From Mucilaginibacter gracilis (GTDB lineage: Bacteria; Bacteroidota; Bacteroidia; Sphingobacteriales; Sphingobacteriaceae), in the NCBI RefSeq assembly GCF_003633615.1, contig NZ_RBKU01000001.1, forward strand, positions 434,001-498,000: DNA of 64,000 nucleotides, in the 5' to 3' direction. How positions within the stretch are numbered: position 1 is the stretch's first letter; the number at the start of each line of letters is the position of its first letter. Below the pieces are notes generated by a model. It was not told the DNA's origin. It did not search any database and saw only the letters and a program-made list of their open reading frames with translations. Of this stretch, positions 9,455 to 17,746 are shown one piece after another. Both the position numbers and the translations under genes were made by a program.

Positions 9455-10084
9455 TTACTTAGCTAATGCTTCCTCCAAAGTTTTAACAGAATCCGTTGTT
9501 AGTACCAATTTACCAGCGTTTAACACATCATAAGTGCTTAACTGATCGGCGGTGATAACTTTAGATTTTTTTAGATTTCTGCTTGATAAATAAATATTGT
9601 TATTTGCTGAAGGCAGTACTAACAAAGTTTTTTCGTTAGTTAAATTCAAGTCTGCAACAAACTGTATGTAGCTTTTGGTTTTAACTGCCTCGAAGTTGAA
9701 ATCTTCAACTATAACGATGCTGTTATCAATAGCTTTATAGCTCAGTGCCGATTTGCGGGCAAGTTGTTTCAACTTCTTGTTCAGCTTAAAGCTATAGTCG
9801 CGTGGTTGCGGACCAAATACACGGCCACCACCATTAAACAAAGGAGATTTAATACTACCTGCACGGGCACCGCCTGTACCTTTTTGTTTGTAAAGTTTGC
9901 GAGTTGAACCTGCAATTTCGTTACGTTGTTTTGATTTGTGAGTTCCCTGGCGCTGGTTAGCTAAATACTGCTTAACATCCAAATAAATTGCGTGATCGTT
10001 GGGCTCAATACCAAATACCGACTCAGGTAGATGCAAACTTGCACCTGTTTCTTTACCTGATACATTTAATACTTTAACTTCCAT
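9455..10084 (-). CDS. rplD: 50S ribosomal protein L4
   Basis: L4 (209 residues from the ATG at 10084). A reading from 10099 adds five residues inside rplC and is not conserved, so [14 protein letters not shown] is taken as the start, one base after the rplC stop. The tunnel loop [20 protein letters not shown] and [19 protein letters not shown] are intact. In E. coli L4 represses its own S10 operon; whether that applies here is unknown, but the unusual separate rplC leader is of interest for this. Confidence 0.97.
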   Translation of the reverse strand: MEVKVLNVSGKETGASLHLPESVFGIEPNDHAIYLDVKQYLANQRQGTHKSKQRNEIAGSTRKLYKQKGTGGARAGSIKSPLFNGGGRVFGPQPRDYSFKLNKKLKQLARKSALSYKAIDNSIVIVEDFNFEAVKTKSYIQFVADLNLTNEKTLLVLPSANNNIYLSSRNLKKSKVITADQLSTYDVLNAGKLVLTTDSVKTLEEALAK

Positions 10085-10085
10085 C

Positions 10086-10703
10086 TTATTTATCCACAAT
10101 TACAAATGAACCCTTAGCTCCTGGGATGGAACCCTTAACAACTATTAAATTTTGCTCTGGATACACCTTAACTACCTGCAGGTTTTGAACCTTAACGCGG
10201 GCGTTACCAGTATGACCTGCCATGCGCATTCCTTTGAATACACGTGAAGGCCATGAAGAAGCACCTAATGAACCCGGGGCTCTTAAACGATTGTGCTGAC
10301 CGTGAGTTTGCATACCCACACCCGCAAAACCATGACGTTTAACAACACCCTGAAAACCTTTTCCTTTAGAGGTACCTACAACATCAACAAAATCGCCGGC
10401 TTCAAACAATTCTACTGTGATAATATCACCAAGTGATTTCTCATCTTCAAATCCTTTAAACTCAACAAGTTTACGTTTTGGAGTGGTACCAGCCTTTTCG
10501 AAATGGCCTTTTAGAGGGCCGCTGGTGTTTTTTTCCTTCTTTTCGCCATACGCCAACTGTACTGCGGCGTACCCGTCTGTATCCACAGACTTAACATGTG
10601 TTACTACACATGGTCCAGCTTCGATTACGGTACATGGGATGTTTTTCCCTGCCTCATCGAATATGCTGGTCATACCTACCTTTTTACCAATTATTCCTGA
10701 CAT
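10086..10703 (-). CDS. rplC: 50S ribosomal protein L3
   Basis: L3 (205 residues from the ATG at 10703, [20 protein letters not shown]). Frames extending to 10748 would add 15 unconserved residues, so the internal ATG is used. L3 reaches into the peptidyl transferase centre; the conserved loop with [14 protein letters not shown] and [13 protein letters not shown] is complete. It is the first gene of the downstream ribosomal block here. rpsJ, its normal upstream partner, is 6.6 kb away, and a promoter lies directly upstream (10777-10807). Confidence 0.98.
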   Translation of the reverse strand: MSGIIGKKVGMTSIFDEAGKNIPCTVIEAGPCVVTHVKSVDTDGYAAVQLAYGEKKEKNTSGPLKGHFEKAGTTPKRKLVEFKGFEDEKSLGDIITVELFEAGDFVDVVGTSKGKGFQGVVKRHGFAGVGMQTHGQHNRLRAPGSLGASSWPSRVFKGMRMAGHTGNARVKVQNLQVVKVYPEQNLIVVKGSIPGAKGSFVIVDK

Positions 10704-10725
10704 TTTCTTTTTAGTTTTTGCCCAT

Positions 10726-10743
10726 CGAAGCAGTAGGGCTTCG
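10726..10743 (-). promoter_or_regulatory. Hairpin in the rplC leader
   Basis: The sequence CGAAGC-AGTAGG-GCTTCG forms a 6-bp stem with a 6-base loop, starting 23 bases upstream of the rplC ATG and inside the predicted transcript. A smaller CCC/GGG stem lies at 10763-10772. Leader hairpins of this kind could be targets for ribosomal-protein feedback (L4 in E. coli), but no homology to the known site can be claimed. Confidence 0.45.
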
Positions 10744-10776
10744 TTCAAGGCATAATAATTCCCCCGAAAGGGACGG

Positions 10777-10807
10777 CAAAGATAGGAATGTTCTGTTAAT
10801 TATCAAA
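10777..10807 (-). promoter_or_regulatory. Promoter of the rplC block
   Basis: Read on the minus strand, -33 TTTG (10804-10807), a 19-bp spacer and -7 TATCTTTG (10777-10784) match the Bacteroidota primary sigma consensus TTTG-N19~21-TAnnTTTG. The expected transcription start is about 65-70 bases upstream of the rplC ATG. It gives the separated ribosomal block its own transcription. Confidence 0.8.
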
Positions 10808-10843
10808 CACTTAGTGATAAATTTTTTAATATATTTATTATCT

Positions 10844-10851
10844 TATTTTTG
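10844..10851 (+). promoter_or_regulatory. Likely -7 element upstream of the M1 peptidase gene
   Basis: TATTTTTG matches TAnnTTTG, 29 bases before the ATG at 10881. The -33 region is only a T-run (10822-10827), so the promoter is weaker by consensus. It is divergent from the rplC promoter, and the two cores lie within about 75 bp. Confidence 0.45.
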
Positions 10852-10880
10852 GGTAATTGATTTCATTAAAAAACAACATC

Positions 10881-12758
10881 ATGATTAAACAAGTACTAAC
10901 AGCTGCCCTGTTTTTGGGGTTTGTTGCCGCAACATCGGCACAAACGCTGTACACCCCGCGCGACATTCAAAAGGCCTATAACAAAGGCACCCGTTCGCCC
11001 GATGGCCGCCCCGGTAAAAACTACTGGCAAAACCATGCCCGTTACAATATACAGGTAACTGCCCTCCCGCCCGATCGTACTGTTAAAGGTACCGAACAAA
11101 TCACCTACATCAATAACAGCCCCGATACCCTTAAAGGGCTTAATATGAAACTCATCCTTAACATTCACCGCCCCGGCGCAGCCAGAGGTGGCAACGTAAG
11201 TGCCGATTATTTAACCCCGGGTGTACAGGTGGATAGCTTTACCGCCGGAGATAAGCCCGTAAAATGGGATAATGCAGCCGCCTCAAGCACCAATCAGGGT
11301 ATTCGCCTGCCAACGCCCTTAATGCCGCACGATTCGGTTAAGTTGAATATCAACTGGCATTACCAAATATCGCTGCAAAGCGAACGCGAAGGTATGATTG
11401 ATAGTACAACTTTTTACCTGGCCTACTTTTACCCAAGGGTATCTGTTTACGACGACTATAACGGATGGGACAGGCTGCCCTTTACCGATTTTTTAGAGTT
11501 TTACAACGATTTTAACGATTATAAACTGAGCGTTACCGTACCCAAAAACTACATGGTTTGGGCCACCGGCACGCTGCAAAATGCTACCGAAGTATTAAAG
11601 CCCGAATTTGCCAAACGTCTGGAGGCATCTTTCACGTGCGATTCTACCATACATGTAGCCACCCAGGACGAAGTTACCGGTAATAAGGTAACCCAGCAAA
11701 ACGCTACCAATACCTGGGTATGGACGGCAAACAACATTACCGATATGGCTGTAGGCATTAGCAACCATTATGTATGGGACGCCGCCAGCGTATTGGTTGA
11801 TGATAAAACCAACCGCAGAGCCAGCATGCAGGCTGCTTTTGATAACACCGCTAACGATTTTCATCATTCGGTACAAAACGGCCGCAATAGTTTGGGCTGG
11901 TTATCGCACAACTGGCCGGGTGTACCATACCCCTTCCCTAAAATGACGGCCTTCCAGGGTTTTGCCGATATGGAATACCCCATGATGGTGAACGACAGTA
12001 AGCAAGACGACCTTCACTTTGCCCAATTTGTTCAGGATCATGAAATAGCGCACACCTACTTCCCTTTTTATATGGGTATTAACGAAAGCCGGTATGGTTT
12101 TATGGATGAAGGATGGGCCACCACCTTTGAACTATTGATTGGTACCGCCGAAGTTGGTAAAGAGGCTGCCGAAAAGCTATACAAAAACTTTCGTGTTAAC
12201 CGTTGGATACATGATGCATCTTCGTTTGAAGACCTGCCAATCATCACCCCTTCGAGCGAATTATTTTCGGCTAACGGCAACAACGAATACGGTAAGCCAT
12301 CATTAAGCTACCTGGCTCTAAAAGATATGCTTGGCGACGAGCTGTTTAAAAAGGCCCTACATGCCTATATGGATAGATGGAACGGCAAGCACCCCATCCC
12401 ATGGGATTATTTTTATTCCATGAATGATGCATCCGGCAAAAACCTTAACTGGTTTTTCAACAACTGGTTTTTCACCAATTATTATATCGACCTTGCCATT
12501 ACCACCGTAACCAAGGCCGGCAGTGGCTACAACGTCAGCATCAATAATATTGGCGGTTTTGCCGTTCCGTTTGATGTAATTATCACCTACAGCGATGGCA
12601 CCACCGGCACCATACACCAAACACCCGCCATTTGGCAAACCAATCAAAAAAATGCTACCGTAGGTTTAAAAACAACTAAAACCATCAAATCGGTAAAAAT
12701 AGACGGCGGCATTTTTATGGATGCCAACGAAAAAGATAATGTATGGGCGAGTAAATAA
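10881..12758 (+). CDS. Secreted M1-family zinc metallopeptidase
   Basis: This 625-residue protein has a signal peptide (MIKQVLTAALFLGFVAATSA then Q). The start at 10881 is chosen because an upstream TTG frame would only add eight residues before the signal. The M1 zinc site is complete: H387-E-I-A-H391 and, 18 residues on, E410 in MDEGWA. The substrate-side motif FADMEYPMM stands where GAMEN is in aminopeptidases. A C-terminal beta-rich region (about 535-625) follows the helical domain. The protein probably trims peptides in the periplasm or outside. It is the first gene of the segment separating rplC from rpsJ, and a terminator follows at 12782. Confidence 0.92.
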   Translation: MIKQVLTAALFLGFVAATSAQTLYTPRDIQKAYNKGTRSPDGRPGKNYWQNHARYNIQVTALPPDRTVKGTEQITYINNSPDTLKGLNMKLILNIHRPGAARGGNVSADYLTPGVQVDSFTAGDKPVKWDNAAASSTNQGIRLPTPLMPHDSVKLNINWHYQISLQSEREGMIDSTTFYLAYFYPRVSVYDDYNGWDRLPFTDFLEFYNDFNDYKLSVTVPKNYMVWATGTLQNATEVLKPEFAKRLEASFTCDSTIHVATQDEVTGNKVTQQNATNTWVWTANNITDMAVGISNHYVWDAASVLVDDKTNRRASMQAAFDNTANDFHHSVQNGRNSLGWLSHNWPGVPYPFPKMTAFQGFADMEYPMMVNDSKQDDLHFAQFVQDHEIAHTYFPFYMGINESRYGFMDEGWATTFELLIGTAEVGKEAAEKLYKNFRVNRWIHDASSFEDLPIITPSSELFSANGNNEYGKPSLSYLALKDMLGDELFKKALHAYMDRWNGKHPIPWDYFYSMNDASGKNLNWFFNNWFFTNYYIDLAITTVTKAGSGYNVSINNIGGFAVPFDVIITYSDGTTGTIHQTPAIWQTNQKNATVGLKTTKTIKSVKIDGGIFMDANEKDNVWASK

Positions 12759-12781
12759 ATAAATAAAAATTTGAATAGGCA

Positions 12782-12818
12782 AACAAAGGGGCGGTAGTTA
12801 AACTACTGCCCCTTTGTT
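12782..12818 (+). terminator. Terminator-like hairpin after the M1 peptidase gene
   Basis: The arms 12782-12797 and 12803-12818 form a 16-bp stem with one G-T pair and a 5-base loop, G+C-rich in the middle. A T-rich stretch (TTGTTGTTTAT) overlaps the right arm and follows it. It lies 24 bases after the stop codon. Confidence 0.85.
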
Positions 12819-12867
12819 GTTTATAAAGAAAGCATTATATTGTACTTTAAATTAACTGACTTTATAA

Positions 12868-14268
12868 ATGAAATTATCCACAGCCCTTTTAGCGTTAGCC
12901 CTGCTATTTTGTTTAGCCATAAGCTGTAAAACACCGCCTGCAGACCGTATGGCTAAAGCCACCCGTACCGAAAAGAACGGCTGGATATATGTACACCTGG
13001 AAGGCTCCCCCGCTGATATTGGTTACCAACACGGCTATCTGTTATCTAAAGAGATAGATACCTTGCTGCACATAATGAAAAGTTACTTGCCGGTTACCAG
13101 CAAAAAGGACTGGAACTTTTACCGCAATGCCGCCTTAACCATTTTGTGGCCCAAACTGGAACCGGAATATCAAACCGAAATAAAAGGCATTGCCTTAGGC
13201 CTGCAAGCCAAAGGTATGGCTTATGATAGTTTAGATGTTACAGCTTTAAATGCCTACATCGAGCTGTCATCATACTATGTACCATCGGTACTGAATAAGA
13301 TTAAAGCCGATAGCGCTAATAATAGAGCACCGGGAAATTGCAGTGCATTTATTGCCAATGGTAAATATACAAAGGATGGCAAAATTGTAATGGGCCATAA
13401 CAACTGGACCGATTATATTATTGGCGAACGCTGGAATGTGATTGCCGATATTATCCCCGAAAAGGGCAACCATATTTTGATGGATTGCCTGCCCGGCTTT
13501 ATACATAGCGGCGATGACTTTTTGATCACTAAAAACGGTATGTTGATAACCGAAACTACCATTACACAATTTAAGGGTTTTGACACTACAAAAACGCCCG
13601 AGTGTATGCGTGCCCGTAAGGCTGCCCAATACAGTAACAGTATTGATGATGTGATAAAAATTATGACTACCGATAATAATGGAGGCTATGCTAACGATTG
13701 GCTGATTGGCGATACCAAAACCAACGAGGTTGCCAAGCTTGAACTGGGACTTAAGAGTTACCGGGTGTGGCGCTCAAAAGATACAGCTATCATAGGATCA
13801 AACTTTGCTAGCGACCCGAAGCTGATTGCTGAGGAAACGACGTTTAAGGTGGATGATAAAACCACATCGCCCAATGCGCGCAAGCTTAGGATGGGCCAGT
13901 TGATGGAACAGTACAAAGGCAAACTGGATGAAAACACCGCCAAAATTATTGAAGGCGACCGTTATGATGCCCTGCAAAATAAAGAAGCCAGTAACCGATG
14001 TGTGATAAGCGGCCATGTGGATGAAGATATGAAAGGCTGCCCCGAATGGGATGAGCCACCATACTTCCCGATGGGGGCGGTACAAAGCAAGGTTACCACT
14101 ACAGCATTGGCAGGAAAAATGCAGTTTTGGGCACACATGGGCCACCCGGACGGTCAGGATTTTTTAGCCGCTCCGTTTTTTAAACTGCACCCGCAGTATA
14201 AATACCAAAGCAATTATTTAAGGGATATGAAAGCGTATCCGTGGACTTTATTTGAGGCAGGGAAGTAA
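12868..14268 (+). CDS. Lipoprotein of the C45 / phospholipase B-like Ntn-hydrolase group
   Basis: This 466-residue protein has a lipoprotein signal with lipobox LAISC (Cys20). The sequence fits autocatalytic Ntn-hydrolases of the C45 acyltransferase/phospholipase B-like type: GYQHGYLLSKEI near residue 55, then GNCSAFIANGKYTKDG with Cys158 as the expected nucleophile, then GHNNWTD and a DCLPGFIHSGDDF region. Such proteins mature by self-cleavage before the Cys and hydrolyse amide or ester bonds; the substrate here is unknown. It probably sits on a membrane facing the periplasm. The next gene starts 9 bases after its stop. Confidence 0.8.
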   Translation: MKLSTALLALALLFCLAISCKTPPADRMAKATRTEKNGWIYVHLEGSPADIGYQHGYLLSKEIDTLLHIMKSYLPVTSKKDWNFYRNAALTILWPKLEPEYQTEIKGIALGLQAKGMAYDSLDVTALNAYIELSSYYVPSVLNKIKADSANNRAPGNCSAFIANGKYTKDGKIVMGHNNWTDYIIGERWNVIADIIPEKGNHILMDCLPGFIHSGDDFLITKNGMLITETTITQFKGFDTTKTPECMRARKAAQYSNSIDDVIKIMTTDNNGGYANDWLIGDTKTNEVAKLELGLKSYRVWRSKDTAIIGSNFASDPKLIAEETTFKVDDKTTSPNARKLRMGQLMEQYKGKLDENTAKIIEGDRYDALQNKEASNRCVISGHVDEDMKGCPEWDEPPYFPMGAVQSKVTTTALAGKMQFWAHMGHPDGQDFLAAPFFKLHPQYKYQSNYLRDMKAYPWTLFEAGK

Positions 14269-14277
14269 GGGATAACT

Positions 14278-14928
14278 ATGTTAACTATTAAAATAGACAC
14301 TACAAGAATTGAAATCACGGGAAAGCAGATTGACAAGATAATCGGTACTTTGTCTCAGCACCCCTCTGGCCTATCGCCCGTACAGGCCGTTTTAATAGCT
14401 GCATCAATTGGTGCGATTTCTGCTATTTTGGTACAAGTTGTAACTTATTTGTTAACTACTAAAAAAGAAAGAAAAAACTTACGTATAGGACTTATTGCTG
14501 AAGAAAGACGTATCTCTCATCTTCTGAAAGAATATTACAAAGAATTAGTTATGTACAAAGTTCATAAACAGTATTGGTTTAGAGTCTCGGAGTTGGAGGG
14601 CAAATTTGATAATAACACAGACAGCTATAAAATGCATATTGCGCGAAATGAAAAAAGCTTTGAGACAAAAACAAAAATAAGTGTAATTACTTCAGAATAT
14701 TTTAAAACAGTAACACATTACACAATTTTAACTGGTCAAAATAAATTTATAACCCAATTACTATTTGATATACAATCGTTTGATCCACGCAGTTGTTCCG
14801 AATTTCCACGCATAGCTCTTACTAAACTGAGACAGGCAGCTAAAAGAGAAGAAGCTGACTTAAACAAAGAGTACCTTTATTACTCACTGTGTTTTGATAA
14901 AATTAACTTAGAAATGTTGAAGAAATAA
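14278..14928 (+). CDS. Unrecognised A+T-rich protein with one membrane segment
   Basis: This 216-residue protein matches no family I recognise. After a polar N terminus (1-34) one hydrophobic segment spans about 36-58 (AVLIAASIGAISAILVQVVT). A basic KKERKN stretch follows, then a helical charged domain to the end. No signal peptide or catalytic motif is visible. It starts 9 bases after the upstream lipoprotein gene and could be co-transcribed. Its base composition is visibly richer in A+T than the genes on both sides (many AAA, TTA and ATA codons), which suggests later acquisition. Confidence 0.6.
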   Translation: MLTIKIDTTRIEITGKQIDKIIGTLSQHPSGLSPVQAVLIAASIGAISAILVQVVTYLLTTKKERKNLRIGLIAEERRISHLLKEYYKELVMYKVHKQYWFRVSELEGKFDNNTDSYKMHIARNEKSFETKTKISVITSEYFKTVTHYTILTGQNKFITQLLFDIQSFDPRSCSEFPRIALTKLRQAAKREEADLNKEYLYYSLCFDKINLEMLKK

Positions 14929-15012
14929 ACAATTTACGTTTGTAGACTATCACAGAAGATTCCAGCTGAAACTCATTCGGAATGAACGATGGCTATTTTA
15001 GCATAAACTCCA

Positions 15013-16269
15013 TTACTCCATCAGCCTCCTAATTAACTCGGCACTTTGTATACGGCCTTGCTCAAGCCTGTCGCCGAAGAATTCTTTTACCTGGTTAAAG
15101 TGCTCTTTGTAGCCCTTCATATCGCCATAAACTATAATAGACGACCATTCCCTTACTGCCGAATGAAATTCCAGATCGTCGCCCCTGATGGTTTTATCGT
15201 AAAGTGCAGCTTCTATCGATTCTTCCAGTAACTCCTCGTTTTTAAATAAGTATTCGGCAATACCCAAACGCAGGCGGAATGGTGGTGTTTGGCAAATGAG
15301 GTTATCATAAGGGTTTACGCCTAAATGATACCAGGCATCAACCATGCTGAGTAAACTCAGGTGCGAGTTATGCTTACGCAGTTCGGGCTTTCCGGCTAAT
15401 GAAAACTCGCGCATTACGGTATCATTAAGCAAAATAGGCTTAGTACTTTCGTGGAAAACAAAATCGCGGGCTTTGTAAATGCGCCCCCTAAAATCCTTTT
15501 CCTCCTCCTTAATCATCAGCTTAAACAATTCCGATTCGGATACCGCGTAACGTTTCACCTGCTGTTTGGCATAGGGGTTTAATATGGCAAGGCCCGCATA
15601 CACATGCGCCTTATAGCTAAATATACGTAGTGTAGTCAATATCTTCACGTTATCAATCCCCCCTATGTACGATGCATTTTCCCACGGAAAAAAACCGGCC
15701 TCTTTCCAGGCGGTGCCCATACTTTCAAAACCTACGTGGGTTACGGCTTGCGTATCGGCAACAATTTTATCGTGCTCGTGGTAATCCCCAATTTCAACAA
15801 TGTCCGATCCTATCTTAACAAAAATGTCCAGCATCCGCTGGTATACCTCCGGGTTGCTCCGGTGCGGAATAATAGCCAGCTTTTGCTGATCGGGAGCAAA
15901 ACCCGGCCCGTGCAAAGCATGTATAGTTACAATGTATACGTTTGCCGGAAGGTACTTTTCAAAAGCCTCAATCTCCGGCGACTTTACCGACGTCTGCCCG
16001 GCCACAATAGCTCCGGCTTTGGCCGATGCTCCGTATTGCGCAACCACAGCGGCAATGCTCTCCGCCTCTACCGAATAAATCAATACATCTGCCCGGGCCG
16101 ATACCTCGTGCCCGTCATTTAAAACCTTTATGCCCGGCGGGCCTAATTCGGCTTCCAATTTTTCCCTGTTCTGGGGTAAATCGCAACCGCAAACATCATA
16201 GCCAGCCGCAGCAAATGCTTTTGCATATAAGCGGCCCATATCGCCCAAACCAATAATACCGATATTCAT
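15013..16269 (-). CDS. Prephenate dehydrogenase-like NAD(P)-dependent protein
   Basis: This 418-residue protein starts at the ATG at 16269 (MNIGIIGLGDMGRLYAKAFA). The extra 13 residues possible upstream are not needed for the Rossmann fold, whose GxGxxG-like loop is GLGDMG (7-12). HALHGPGFAPDQQ and the helix with DTQAVTHVGFESMGTAWKEA resemble the long fungal TYR1 type of prephenate dehydrogenase, which oxidises prephenate to 4-hydroxyphenylpyruvate for tyrosine synthesis. It is longer than the common bacterial TyrA (about 280-370). No other aromatic-pathway gene is nearby, so the substrate remains an inference. Confidence 0.75.
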   Translation of the reverse strand: MNIGIIGLGDMGRLYAKAFAAAGYDVCGCDLPQNREKLEAELGPPGIKVLNDGHEVSARADVLIYSVEAESIAAVVAQYGASAKAGAIVAGQTSVKSPEIEAFEKYLPANVYIVTIHALHGPGFAPDQQKLAIIPHRSNPEVYQRMLDIFVKIGSDIVEIGDYHEHDKIVADTQAVTHVGFESMGTAWKEAGFFPWENASYIGGIDNVKILTTLRIFSYKAHVYAGLAILNPYAKQQVKRYAVSESELFKLMIKEEEKDFRGRIYKARDFVFHESTKPILLNDTVMREFSLAGKPELRKHNSHLSLLSMVDAWYHLGVNPYDNLICQTPPFRLRLGIAEYLFKNEELLEESIEAALYDKTIRGDDLEFHSAVREWSSIIVYGDMKGYKEHFNQVKEFFGDRLEQGRIQSAELIRRLME

Positions 16270-16431
16270 GCTGCTAATATAGTTATGTGGTATGATATGT
16301 TGCTTCAATTATTATTTGCTTTTTTAATCAGGTTTGTAACTAATTGAATTTATATTAGCACAATCGGGCTAACAACAAAACACCGTTGCCTATGTTACTA
16401 ATTGTACACTATACCACCAATTAAATTAAAT

Positions 16432-17115
16432 ATGAACAAGCTTTTAAGGTTAATACTAAGCATGGCATTGTTAACCGCCGGATACGCAGCGCAGGGACAA
16501 GACACAGTTAAAAAAATTCAAAAAGCAGCTTATCCGCCCGTAAAGGCCCAAATACCGGTTGCCAAACCAACATACCACGCCAAATATTTAGATAAAGTAA
16601 CACCGCCGCCGGTGGTTGATAACAGCCTTACCGGGCAATACAATGCCATACTTAAAAGTACATACCGCTATCAGCAAGAGCCAATTATTGCCTTTTATAA
16701 AAATTATATGGATACGCTTAACCTTGCAAAGCGCAAGTTGCAACAAGCCAACACCAAAATATCCGAGCAAGCTACAGCTATTGCCAGTATACAAGGGGCG
16801 GTAACTACAAAAGATCAAACCCTTTCTGATTCTATATCAAAAGCTGATTCCATTGGCTTTTTAGGTGCTTCGGTATCTAAAGTGGTTTACAACATAATTA
16901 TGTGGGGACTGGTAATTATATTGGCACTCTCACTGGCAACGGTTATCTACCTATCTGCAAGTAACAAACGCGAAGCAGCTTACCGCATTAAGTTGTATGA
17001 AGAATTATCTGCCGAATTTGCTGCCTACAAAACCAAAGCCAACGACAAAGAGAAAAAACTGGCCCGCGAATTACAAACCGAAAGAAACAAACTGGCCGAA
17101 CTACTGAATAAGTAG
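16432..17115 (+). CDS. Exported protein with membrane anchor and C-terminal coiled coil
   Basis: This 227-residue protein starts at the ATG at 16432 (MNKLLRLILSMALLTAGYAA, a signal peptide). An upstream frame start at 16402 would bury the signal. A proline-rich stretch (about 30-65) precedes a helix with LNLAKRKLQQANTKISEQAT, then a strong membrane segment at about 155-180 (IIMWGLVIILALSLATVIYL). The charged C-terminal coiled coil contains EKKLARELQTERNKLAEL. The function is unknown; the architecture suggests an inner-membrane scaffold with a periplasmic domain. It is convergent with rpsJ across a two-way terminator. Confidence 0.65.
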   Translation: MNKLLRLILSMALLTAGYAAQGQDTVKKIQKAAYPPVKAQIPVAKPTYHAKYLDKVTPPPVVDNSLTGQYNAILKSTYRYQQEPIIAFYKNYMDTLNLAKRKLQQANTKISEQATAIASIQGAVTTKDQTLSDSISKADSIGFLGASVSKVVYNIIMWGLVIILALSLATVIYLSASNKREAAYRIKLYEELSAEFAAYKTKANDKEKKLARELQTERNKLAELLNK

Positions 17116-17230
17116 AATGTTAATACACTGTATTTAAAAGCTGCTCATAAGGCAGTTTTTTTTTAAAGTATACTGGCGTAGAAACTGCTCCATACCCCGC
17201 AATTACAACTCAAATTATACGCTTTTCAAC

Positions 17231-17269
17231 AAAAAATGCCGCTCCTCTTTACAAAGGGCGGCATTTTTT
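17231..17269. terminator. Bidirectional terminator between the coiled-coil gene and rpsJ
   Basis: The arms AAAAAATGCCGC (17231-17242) and GCGGCATTTTTT (17258-17269) are perfect complements around a 15-base loop. Each strand ends in a T-run, so it can end both the plus-strand gene and the rpsL-rpsG-fusA-rpsJ operon. This marks rpsJ as the last gene of that operon. Confidence 0.9.
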
Positions 17270-17282
17270 GTTGCTATTCGTT

Positions 17283-17296
17283 CCCCCTTTAGGGGG
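17283..17296. repeat. CCCCCTTTAGGGGG palindrome
   Basis: A perfect 5-bp G/C stem with a 4-base loop (CCCCC-TTTA-GGGGG), followed by TTAGGGGC, stands out against A+T-rich surroundings, 10 bases beyond the end of rpsJ. From memory, similar motifs recur between genes in Bacteroidota genomes; only one copy is in this window. Confidence 0.7.
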
Positions 17297-17305
17297 TTAG
17301 GGGCA

Positions 17306-17611
17306 CTATACTTTAATTTCAACTTCAACACCACTTGGCAACTCTAATTTCATCAGAGCGTCAACTGTTTTTGAGTTTGAACTGTAAATATCTAACAAAC
17401 GTTTGTATGAGCATAATTGAAATTGCTCACGTGCTTTTTTGTTTACGTGCGGTGAACGCAATACAGTAAAAATTTTCTTTTCGGTTGGCAAAGGGATTGG
17501 TCCGCTTACCACAGCACCCGTAGGTTTTACTGTTTTTACGATTTTTTCGGCAGATTTATCTACCAAATTGTAATCGTAAGATTTTAATTTGATTCTGATT
17601 CTTTGGCTCAT
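17306..17611 (-). CDS. rpsJ: 30S ribosomal protein S10
   Basis: S10 (101 residues) works in the small-subunit head and in Nus-type antitermination complexes. It starts [20 protein letters not shown] and has the [20 protein letters not shown] loop typical of NusE. It is the last gene of the rpsL-rpsG-fusA-rpsJ operon, 135 bases after fusA. rplC normally follows within tens of bases, but here a terminator and five unrelated genes intervene. Confidence 0.98.
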   Translation of the reverse strand: MSQRIRIKLKSYDYNLVDKSAEKIVKTVKPTGAVVSGPIPLPTEKKIFTVLRSPHVNKKAREQFQLCSYKRLLDIYSSNSKTVDALMKLELPSGVEVEIKV

Positions 17612-17678
17612 TTTGTTTTGTTTTAAACCAACTATAAGAGCTATTATTTATAGTTGATTGGTTTATTTTAATGATTGA

Positions 17679-17740
17679 TGGACTGAATGATTGAATAAAT
17701 GCTTTCACATTCAATAAATCAATCATTCAATCCTTCAGTC
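17679..17740. repeat. Imperfect palindrome in the fusA-rpsJ spacer
   Basis: The left arm (GGACTGAATGATTGAATAAA, from about 17680) and the right arm (about 17710-17740, read in reverse complement as GGATTGAATGATTGATTTAT) share GGAYTGAATGATTGAWT. A second, separate stem (AACCAACTATAA against TTATAGTTGATTGGTT) lies at 17626-17662. The words TGATTGAA and TTGAATGA match those in the rpsG-fusA spacer on the other side of fusA. Confidence 0.7.
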
Positions 17741-17746
17741 AATATA

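Noticed and set aside
10704..17305. The segment between rpsJ and rplC as a mobile element or genomic island
   Set aside because: No integrase, transposase, tRNA target, direct repeat or inverted repeat is seen at its edges, and most of its genes have host-like composition. It is better described as an operon rearrangement of unknown origin.
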